Assembly (NCBI GenBank): GCA_964035575.1 | Contig: OZ037869.1 | Location: forward strand, 1,426,001-1,490,000 | Reading direction: 5' to 3' | Origin: Rhynchopus sp. YZ270_cl-10 | Taxonomy: Eukaryota; Euglenozoa; Diplonemea; Diplonemida; Diplonemidae | DNA: 64,000 nt | Shown here: piece after piece, positions 49,944-59,800 of the stretch | Layout of the letters: every line of letters starts with the position of its first letter | Position numbering within the stretch: the first letter of the stretch is position 1 | Notes under the pieces: generated by a model | The model's input: the letters and a program-made list of their open reading frames with translations, nothing else | What the model was told of the DNA's origin: nothing | Databases searched by the model: none | Made by a program: the position numbers and the translations under genes

Positions 49944-51118
49944 TTTCATAGACATGAGGCGAAAACAAACCAAAAATTACTACAACTAAGTTTTTTCAGC
50001 AATAAAAAAACAAATGTTTTACGGCTCTTCTGCAAAAGTTGGCGGGTGGAAAACGTTTTGTTCTATACATTATGACAGAAGTGCCTGGGGGCTTTCTTTT
50101 TCGAAAACAAAAACAAAAAAAACGATTAAATTTTTCTATTACAAAAAGCGAAGGAAAAAAGGCACCCATTGCGACTCCTTTCGGGTTATATTTTTTTCTA
50201 CTTTTTTTTCTCCGTTTTTTCCTCTTCTCTTTTTATTTTTTATTTTTTTGTGTTTTACTTGTGTTCGTAGATTCTGATCTATGCCCTAAGATACGTTGTA
50301 CATTCATATAAACAAAGAGAACAATCTCGCCGTACAGCGGGGCTGTTGTATTTTTTTGTATCGTTTACCACGTTCGCGTACCTGGGGGTACCCATATTTA
50401 CGTTCGCAAAAAATGCGTTTGTTTTCTGCCTTTTCCATTTTTTTCCAATTTTTCTGTTTTTTTTTTTCCCTTTTCGCGATTCTATAGCGTTCTGCTCTTT
50501 CTTTGTTGACCCCTTTCAATGGGGGGCTTGTGCAAGGTAAGGGAGACGGTGTGGGTTGAAACTGATAAAAAAAAAAAGGTGATTTTTTTTCAAAATGATA
50601 TTACTTCGGCAACTATGCAGCAAGGTCGTGTATCGGCACGTTTCGCCCTCTGGATGGTCGGAGGGGAGGCCCTTGTGCGGGATGGAGATGTCGTCGTCCG
50701 ACCATCACTTCGGGGGCCTCTTCACCTGCAGCGGGTTCTCATCACTACCCCCGTTCCTCGCTTCCCTCTTGTTCTTCCCTCTTGTTCTTCCCTCTTGTTC
50801 TTTGTGCCGACGCAAGCTCCTGTACGCAGGATTGTTTGCAGCCTTCCTTGCGGACTGATTTGTGGACTTCTCCTCCGCGTTGCCTCATCACGCGCTACAC
50901 GAATTGCGACGCCGTTTTCACCGTCCACCTGGCAAGGACAACCCGAGACCTTGTATTCTCAAAGTTAAACGCCTGCAACTCGAGAGACACCCGGAAAAGT
51001 CGTGCATCCTGGTAAGCCCTCGCTGTTGTCATGACCTTTGGTATTTTTTTGTATTTCTGTGTGCAGCGTTGACACTTCTCAGGTCTATCCACAAAACACC
51101 CACAAAAAACCTTTTAAA
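49944..51118. other. Spacer between profilins 3 and 4, with a GC-richer coding-like stretch
   Basis: The first 640 bases are T/A-rich without features. From about 50590 to 51015 composition is GC-rich and gene-like, with frames of 80-150 codons in more than one phase, three tandem copies of a 14-base CTTCCCTCTTGTTC unit, and a possible donor CTGGTAAGC at 51010. I do not recognise a protein. It may be a relic or an unassigned exon. The profilin-4 flank starts at about 51040. Confidence 0.35.
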
Positions 51119-51553
51119 ATGTCTTGGGACAGCTACGTGGAGAACATGGTGGCGGGAGGAAGCGTGAAGGTCGGAGCACTTCTCGGAATTGACGGCAGCA
51201 TCTGGGCCAAGAGCTCTGAGCTGAACCTGTCCGCTGAGGAGGCCGTCGCCATTGCGGGAGGAATGGGCGAGGTGTCTGGAAAGTACTTCCAGGACAACGG
51301 ATGCACCATTGCGGGAACGAAGTACTTCACCCTGCGTATGATTGGTGACGAGGGTCTCTACTACGGAAAGAAGGGTGCCTCTGGTGTGTGCATTGCACGC
51401 TCGACACAGTGCCTTGTGTTGGGAGTGTACGAGGAGGGCATCACTGCGGGACAGTGCAACGTCGCCGTCGAGGGAATGAAGGTATGACACATTCTTGCTT
51501 GCACTTCACACACCACACCACAACAGGACTACCTTGTTGGTGCCGGATACTAG
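51119..51553 (+). CDS. PFN: Profilin, copy 4
   Basis: Exon 1 51119-51481, 45-bp intron 51482-51526, exon 2 51527-51553, 129 aa. The protein and intron are the same as copy 1, while the 5' flank matches copy 3. Copies 1 and 4 thus share the gene body but not the upstream region, a mosaic pattern expected from gene conversion. An acceptor-like TTTCTGTGTGCAG ends at 51066. Confidence 0.95.
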
Positions 51554-52134
51554 AAAGCCTCTGAAGGATGAGGGTCTTACCCCTTTTTAGCTTTTTAGCC
51601 TCTTTTCTTTTCTTTTCTTTATTTTTGTTTTTTTTGAAAGATACGTGCTCGCCTTTCAAGATTCTTATTTTTTATGTTTTCCTTTTGAGAAAGAAGGGCA
51701 CAATGGGGGGAGGGCATGAACGTGACACGTGGTCCTGCCTGCATATCCCTGGCGGGGGAATCATGCAGAAGGCAGGCCCGAAAACGAAAGCAACGCACTT
51801 ATTTTACCAATACAAAAAATATAAAAAAAACACAACAAAAAAACAAGCGACATAGAAGAAAAACAACGTGTATTCACACAAAGGTGGTGGCACGTTTTTT
51901 GTCAAGTTTCGAGAAAAAAATAAAGTACAAAACAAGAAAAACCGTTCGCTATCTTAACACACCGCCTTGCGACGGCAGCTACGGCACAATATAAAAAAAG
52001 CTTTACATATTCTGCGTGTGTCAAAGGGGACATGCGAAAGGCGTTTTCACACACCACCTCCCTTCACCCTATTCTTTGCGCCTCACGCCCCTATCCTCGA
52101 CACCCACATCCTCTTGCATGCTCCCACCACAGAA
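51554..52134. other. Intergenic before DTWD1
   Basis: No gene is seen. A hairpin TTGAAAG...CTTTCAA (51634-51660) with GATACGTGCTCG between its arms lies 80 bases past the profilin-4 stop and may be a reduced form of the dispersed hairpin. The last 100 bases are C/T-rich, ending CTCCCACCACAG three bases before the next ATG. Confidence 0.5.
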
Positions 52135-53166
52135 ATGGAACCCCCAACAAAATTGCGGAAGACGGAGGCCGGCAAGGTGGCTGCGGACGTGGACAAGTCA
52201 ACGAACATCATCCCCACCCAGGATGTCGTTGACTTCGTTGGGGGGCTGAAGTTCACGCAGCCGGTGTCGGTGCTGGAGGAGAAGGACGTCGTGGTGCGCA
52301 CTGCGTGCGCAACGTGCGGGAAGCGACGACAGTACTTCTGTTACGACTGTGTGAAGCCGACCGTGCCCCGCGCACATCCTCGCGATGTGAAGCTGCCTGT
52401 TAAGGTCAAGGTGCTGCTGCATCGCCAGGAACATAAAGGCAAGGCGACCAGTGTGCATGCAGGTGTCCTGAGCAGCGACGTGGCACTCCACGTGCACCCG
52501 GACCTGCCCACAGACACAAACCCCGAGACGACGCTGCTGGTGTACCCTTCGGACGACGCGAAGACGTTGGATGAGATGGCGGCAGAGGGCTCGCTCGACA
52601 AGGTGGAGACGCTGGTCTTCATCGACTCCACATGGCAGCAGAGCAAATCCATCTGCAGGGACGAGAACGTACGCAAGATCGGCCGCCCCGTGCAACTCAA
52701 CGAGTACCGCACGCTCTTCTGGCGCTACCAGAACACCGGGGACGAGCGCTTCCTGGCCACTATCGAGGCGATATACTACCTCCTGCGCGACCTGCACATT
52801 GCACGTGGCAACAAATACGTCGGCCAGTTCGACGACATATTATACTACTACGTGCACCAGTACGCTGTCATCCAGGAGCGCTACAGGACCGAGGTATGCC
52901 TTTTAGCTTCAGTTTCAAAAAAAAACATTCCCCCCCAAAAGTGACTTATCATAAAGTCAAGAATTACTAATTTTGTGAGAGAAAAATATAACCCACAAAA
53001 CCAACAGAAAAAGGGCTTCACAAAGCGCCACCAAAAGTCGGATGCATACATAAGGGAGGGTGCGAACTTCGCAGCACTGTTAGGCAGAAAGGTGGAAGAA
53101 GAGGACGATACGAAGGAAGAGAAGAAGGAGGAGGAGGGACAGTCGTCTGCAGTGGAAGCGAAATAA
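52135..53166 (+). CDS. DTWD1: tRNA-uridine aminocarboxypropyltransferase, DTW domain (DTWD1-like)
   Basis: Exon 1 52135-52893 and exon 2 53008-53166, with a 114-bp phase-0 intron (GTATGC...CAACAG), giving 305 aa. A zinc-binding CATC...YFCYDC (Cys58, 61, 69, 72) precedes the domain. The signature appears as FIDSTWQQSK (DSTW 164-167), and the following RTLFWRYQ and EAIYYLLRDL blocks match DTWD1. The enzyme transfers the aminocarboxypropyl group of S-adenosylmethionine to a uridine of tRNA; human DTWD1 acts at position 20. The C terminus from exon 2 is basic, then an acidic Glu-rich tail. The start at 52135 is the first ATG after a strong acceptor-like CCACCACAG. Confidence 0.9.
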
Positions 53167-53733
53167 ACCAAACAAAAAAAAACAAGGAGAAAAAACACAC
53201 ACACACACAAGGCAGCGCACGAAAAGAACGCACGAGAGGAACGACCACCTAGCCCAAGCATCACACCCCCCCATCTCTCTCGTCATCTTTCGGTGCGCAC
53301 TATTCTGCTTTTTGGTGTGGCAGTGGAGGGAGAGCGAGAAGCAAGACATTGCACGGAATACCCTTTTTGTGTTTTTCTACGCACAGGGCATCACCTCCCA
53401 CACCACCCCCCTCCTCTCTCTCCACATATTTTTCAAGCCCAATCCCCCACCCCCACCCCCCGCTTCATTTTGCATTCTCAACCTTCAGGTAAATCGCTGG
53501 AGGCTTAGGATCATCAGACCCTTCTCTTTTACCCTAACAGTTGTGTCTAACCGACCCTACCCCACTCACCAACGGTACGATCCCACCAAAATTGACAGAA
53601 ACCAGAAGTTTGTGTAGACTGGAACGGTGACGAACAAAAACCCTGTCCACACAGCAACCCCCATTCCCCCCTCAGTTTACATCCTACCCTACCTTAACCC
53701 CAGCGACTACACAAAGGAGGGAAATACTTTAAT
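53167..53733. other. Intergenic before the helicase gene
   Basis: No gene is seen. It is C/T-rich from 53390 to 53480, with CTCAACCTTCAG ending at 53489. The remaining 240 bases could be a long 5' leader. No repeat family is recognised. Confidence 0.5.
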
Positions 53734-56231
53734 ATGGCGAAAGGGAGGAAACGCAAGCTGCGTGCACAGCTCAAGGCTGCAGAGGAGGCAGCTGCCCGCG
53801 AAGCTGGGAGTGATGCAGGCTCTGTCTCCGAAGACGGTGGCTCCATGGACGCACCGCCCACAGGCCTGCCACCAGGCGTAGGCCCTTCGATGGAGGAGAT
53901 GATGGGTGGAGGTGGGAAGATGAAGGCAAGCCTTATGCATCAGATGCGTGATGAGGAGGAGATTGCGCGGGCAATTGAGGGGAAAGGGGAGGCACGGCGG
54001 AAGAAGAGGAAGCCGTGGTGGGAGCGCAAGAACTGGTGGGTAGGGAAGGTGCCGCAGAAGTCAGGCAACGGCGACGACGAGCAGGTGGAGGCGGTTGCAT
54101 ACTACCCCCCTGTCGACCTGGCGACACGCTTCGCTACCCTCCCCGACATCCACAAAAGCCTCTTGAAGTCCCTCCAGAAGGAAGGCTTCTCCTCCATGAC
54201 CGAAATCCAGCGTCGCTGTGTCCCCGAGCTTCTCAGACGCCGCGATGTTCTCGGCCAAGCCAAGACCGGGTCCGGCAAGACCCTCGCCTTCTCAGTGCCC
54301 CTCCTCTCCGACCTGCTGTACGCAAACGCAGCCCCAGGACACACCAGCGCGATTGTGATCAGCCCTACCAAGGAGCTGTGCCACCAGATCTGCACAGTCA
54401 TGCAACGCCTCCTTGCCAACGTCGAGACAAACGTCACCGCAGAGCTCATCACAGGAGGTACCAAGGTCAAGGCGGAGGCAAATCGTTTGAAACAGGGCAT
54501 TTCTGTTGTGGTGGCAACACCAGGACGTCTGCTGGACCACATGCGGCATACCAAGCAGTGGAAATGGAAGAAAATGGTCGAATGGCTTGTCATCGACGAA
54601 GCAGACCGTGTCCTCATGGAAGGCTTCCAACGTGAACTCGACGCAATCCTGCAATTCCTCCAGGACTGTCCAAACCGCACAACAGCGCTCTTCAGTGCAA
54701 CCATGGCACGTGGCATGCAAGACCTCGGCCGTCTCTCCTTCTACGAGCCTCCGATGCACATCACCGACATCACCTTCCACCACGACCCTGAGGAGATTGA
54801 GGAACACAGACAGCGTATGCAGAACGCCATACAGGAGGCAGGCGAAGAGGAAGAGGAAGAAGAGGAGGAGGCGGAGGAGTACAGCGGGGACGAAGGGCAG
54901 CCGAAGAAGCGCCAGAAGACGTCGATGGCGTCGAAGGACATTGCGCGCCTTAAGGATGAGGGTGGCTTCAACGCGCCGGTCCCAAGCAAGGAGCGTCTGC
55001 GCCAGGTGGCCATGGTCTGCGAGGTGCAGGACAAGCTCGTGCATCTGTACAAGGTGCTGCGGGAGCTCACAGCCAAGGGTGCGAAGAAGATCATTGTCTT
55101 CTTTGCCTCATGCGCGTCGGCGCAGTTCCACAACATGATGCTGAACACGATCCTCAACGGCGACCTGCAGTGCCTCATGCTGCACGGGAAGATGAAGCAC
55201 AGACAGCGTGTTGCCACCTTCGACTTCTTCTGTCAGGAGGAGGACGGAGTGCTCTTCTGCACTGACGTTGTGGCACGTGGTCTTGACATCCCGGATGTGG
55301 AGTATGTCTATTTTCTTTTTTGGAGTCAGACTAGCACATTGTACACGAAGAGCTGCATGAGCTCGACTGAGATGCGTTTTAGCACTTTTCAACTACTATT
55401 TTTTGTTCAAATTAGTGGCTCCCGCAAACATAGATCACCTGACATTTTTGGTTCCGATTTTTGGTCTTCAATCGTAAATTGCATAATGATCAATATTAAC
55501 ATAAACCCAACCAACCCTCCACAGATGGATCGTGCAGTACGACCCCCCAACAGACCCTAGCGAATACCTCCACAGAGTCGGGCGTACCGCCCGTGGAGGA
55601 GGCACAGGTAACGCTCTGCTTATGCTGGTCCCGAAGGAGACGGGCTTCCTCGACTTCCTGTCGCAGCACGGCATCGACATTGAGCGTCGTGCAACGCCGA
55701 AGATTGACACCGAGAAGTACATCCACAAGATGCACCAGATCATCCTCAAGGACCATATCCTCGAGAAGAATGCGCGTGGTGCGTACAAGGCCACCATCGC
55801 AGCGTACCAGCAGCACACACTGAAGAAGTACTTCAACGTCAAGGACCTGCCCCTTGCAGATGTCGGCAAGTGCTTTTGCCTTGCCGACACAGCACCGCAA
55901 GTCAACGTCATCAAGTCAGACGGCGAACGTGCTCCTTATGTAAACGGTATGTCAAAATCACGTTACTTTAAGGTTCAAAAGCTTTGCAATGAAGAGTTAT
56001 CAGGAAGCTTTTTTTTTTTCTTTCTAAACATTTTTGTTATGAATGTCTTCTTTTGTGATAGTTCGGTTGTTTGATATGCTGTACCACGAATCTATTATTA
56101 CAGGAGTTCTCAAGTCAATGAAGCAAAAATTTGCCCGCGAGAAGAAATGGGAAAAGGGCGGAAAAGCAAAGAAGCAGTGGACCGACGAAGGCGTTTTCGT
56201 GGGAAGAAAGCAGAAGCAGTACGTTGTCTGA
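53734..56231 (+). CDS. DDX18: DEAD-box RNA helicase of the DDX18/HAS1 type
   Basis: Exons 53734-55301, 55525-55946 and 56104-56231 (introns of 223 and 157 bp, both GTATGT donors), 705 aa. Motifs: AKTGSGKT (176-183), PTKEL (211-215), TPGR (262-265), DEAD (288-291), SAT (321-323), then in RecA2 VARGLDIPDVEWIVQYDPP and HRVGRTARG. The region after the last motif (ETGFLDFL, ARGAYKATIAAYQQHTLKKYFNV, LADVGKCFCL) matches the HAS1/DDX18 extension, so a role in nucleolar 60S/40S ribosome assembly is expected. Unusual: about 50 acidic, then basic, residues (367-415) are inserted between the two RecA lobes. Exon 1/2 joining restores DVEWIVQYD, which confirms the splice. Confidence 0.93.
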
Positions 56232-56840
56232 GACAACCATTGTTGAACCCCTCTTTTCCCCGTCTCCTGTTGTACAAAACACCGTTTTTCTTCTTCTTCT
56301 TCTTCTTGCATAGTATTTTCCCTGCGCACTACCCACCCAACGCCCCGCGCACGCGTCCATGCATTTGCCTAGCCCCCCCCAATTTCCGTGCATTTTTTAC
56401 TTATCAAGGGAATTCATATCAGATCCAAGCAAACTCAAAAAGCCTCCTCCAGTATCATAACCATTTTTTTTTATACGCACAACTACTTTGAGGAAAGTGT
56501 TCACTCGTCCAACCGTGCTCCGCAACACCATCACCCAACAGTGTGTGTGAAAGCGTAAACGCATCGAACAACTACAATAAGCAGGGTGAGGGAACGGTGC
56601 CACTTTCTCTCCCTTCCCCCTTCCTCCCACTCTTTATACCCAACCCCACACTTCGCAGGCGCACCACCTCTACCGTTATCTTTTTGTTTTTTGCGCCCCC
56701 CAAAAAAAACAATCTTATCTTTTCCTTCTCAACTTTGCTGATCATTTTTCCCTTCCTCTTTTCTCTCCCTTTGGTATCTCTTCTCAACGTTGTCTCTAAC
56801 CTCTTGAGGCTGCGAGCATGATGGGTGTCCCAGTCATTCG
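56232..56840. other. Intergenic and leader of the calcium channel gene
   Basis: T/C-rich sequence without a gene. A 12-codon upstream frame (56818-56856, beginning ATGATG) overlaps the main channel start in another frame and could reduce its translation. Confidence 0.5.
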
Positions 56841-59800
56841 ATGGGCACGGATATAAAAGACGGCGACGGCGGATTGCCGCAAGAGTTTGTGCTTGATGAG
56901 GGGGCTGAGACTGCGACTGCGACCGGGGATGCAGGGGAGGTTCCCTCCACTCCCGCGGAAAGCGAGGATGAGTTTGTTGGGGACGCGACGGTGAAGCAGG
57001 AGCTGCCGGTGATAGTGTACTGCCCGCCTAGCGAGGGGTCGGAGGCTCCCGAGGCTCCCGATGTTACGATGCCGGAGAAGAAGAATAGGACCGACACACC
57101 GAACACACCCTTGGAAGGCGGCGATCTGCACGAAAGCGAAGGCAGCACCGAAAGCGACGAGGAAGACGAGGACCCCAAGCCCGCCTCCGCAGCAGGCGAG
57201 GCGTCCCTCGAAGACCGCCTCGAGCGCCACCTCAGCTCCTCCTCCTTCAAGCCCCCGCCCACCTTCAACCGCGTCGCCGTCGTCTCCCTCGAAGGCGACC
57301 ACATCATGATCGACGTCTCCAAACTCTTCTTCGACGACTGCACCACACAAGGCAACTGCTCCAACAAGTTCCTCGGCCTCAAGGACGTCAAATACTGGGA
57401 CAGCCGCTACTCCTTCGGTGTCACCCGAGAAGCTTACAACAGCCTCTCTGCGCCCCTCGGTGTGATAGGGCGGACCAGCACTGCGCGGAAAAACCTAGTA
57501 GTGATAGTGGACAGCAAATGGTTCCAGTGGGCAGTGATTCTCGCGATCTTCTGCAACTCAATCACCCTCGCAATGGACGCAGCGACACTGAACGAGGACG
57601 ACAGCGACATTTCGCTATTCCTGACAATCTCTGAGTACTTCTACCTCGCGATCTTCACAGTGGAGGCAGCGTTGAAGATCTCTGCCATGGGGTTCATCAA
57701 CCATGCAGACTCGTACATCATGAAGGGTGTGCGGAAGGGACACCGCGTCGTGCGCAAGCCGAACTGGTGGAACGTCATAGACTTTATCATTGTTGTGCTT
57801 GCTTGGGTGAGTCTCCACCCGCAGGCCGCCAATGTGAACGTGATCCGTGCCCTGCGCCTGCTGCGACCGCTCAAGGCGCTGCACTCTGTGGAGGGGCTGC
57901 AGATCATCCTCAAGGCGCTGGCGTCGTCGCTGGGCCCGCTGGCGAACGTTGTGGTGCTGCTTCTGTTCTTTATGATCATGTTCGCCATCACGGGTGTGCT
58001 CATCTGGGAGGGCAAGTGGCACCAACGCTGCTTTGTGGAGCTCGAGACCATCGCACGCTTTGCGTCGCCTAAGGAGCTGACCTGCGCAGTGGAGGCAGGT
58101 GTGTTGGCGCTGTCGAACGCAACAACAAACGCATCGTACGACCCATTCAGCATGCAGCCAGGTGGGCGTCCCCTGGACGAGTGGACAGGGTGGGAAGATT
58201 CCGCATCGTGGATGTTGGCGAATGTGACAAGCGCGTGCACGGAAACTCAGTTCGGACGGCACTGCAACATCAACGACGCAGGCATCACAATCGACTCGCA
58301 CTGCGCAACGAAGGAGTGGCGGCGGAAGAAGTACCTCAACTTCGACAACACGCTCAGCGCACTGCTGATTGTCTTCAAGGTCATCTCGCTCGACGACTGG
58401 CCCGATGACATGATCACTGCGTCGGACAGTGCGGGACAGTTCGCCTTCATCTACTTTCTGGCGGTCACGCTGTTTGGGTCTTTCTTTACGATGAATTTGG
58501 TGCTTGCTATTCTGTGTGGCGACTTCGCTGCAATCAGCGCAGAGATCCGTGAAGAGAAGGAACGAGAAAAGATCAACGAGTCGCTGCAGGTCTACAAGTA
58601 CCGTGTGACGCTGAACACAATACACTTCAACTACATGCGGCTGATTATCACTGTGTACGGTGCGGGGATGCGGCTGCCAAAGGACGACACGAACGACGAG
58701 AGCATTGAGCGCATTGCGAACGTCTTTGAGGCGATCAAGGACTCCATTGACCGCAGCACTGCGTTGCGCAGCCAGACCGTGGTGCTGCCGGGTGGGGCTG
58801 GGAACCAGGGCCACCAGCGACGCTTAGGGGTTGCTGCTACGATGCCTTTTGGCAACACTGTGACAACACCGAGCCTGAAGCTGCCGCCTGTGCCCATTCT
58901 GGAGGAGGAGAACGACTCAACCGAGGACGACGCGACGGGAGACGAGGACCACTCTGAGACAAGCGAGGTGCGTCCTGCCACGGCGGCTGAGCTGAACGGC
59001 GTAGGTGCCTACGACCCTGGTGTCGTGGACGACTACAAAGCGCACAGTGCACCGAAGCAGGACAACGGGGTCGACAGTGTCGAGATGACGGAGTTCCCAG
59101 ACAAGGTGCCCCTGCGTGGTGTGTTGCGCAACTCGACGCACAGCCTTGCGCAGCAGTCACCACGTTCGCTTGCAGACTCGGAGCAGGAGTTCCTCGGAAA
59201 GGACGAGCTGTTGGACCTCATCCGTGCAGACCAGGACACACGTCCACGGGCAGACGACACCACAGAGACACCGCGTGGGTGCAAGTCGCGTGCCTCGAGT
59301 GCACGTGGCAGCCTGCGCTCGTTCCCCTCCGAAGGCTCGTCACCCCTGCACACGAAGACTGTGCGCATCGGGGACGCACAGGCTGCCGCACAGGAGATGC
59401 TGACAGAGGGCTCGACGACAGATGGCGGTGCAGGTGACGACCTCTACGAGGAGGAGGAGGAGGAGCTTGAGGTGGAGGAGGAAGAGGAGGAGGAGGAGTA
59501 CGAGATGGTCGACACAGAGGCTTTGGATGAGACATGCACCACAGCCACGTCGTGCTCCGACGACGGGCGCGAGCGGCGATGGTACGAGCGTTACAACAGA
59601 AAGATGAAGCACTTCGTGAATTGGAGTTGGTTCAACCGTTTTGTGGTGCTGGTGATTACCTTCAACGTGGTTGTGATGTGCATGGACCACCACGGCATCT
59701 CGGACGGGTTGGCACGCTTCCTGGAGCTGACGTCCTTTGTGTGCAACGTGATCTTCATTTTGGAGATGACGCTGAAGATGATAGGACTGAGCATCAAGGG

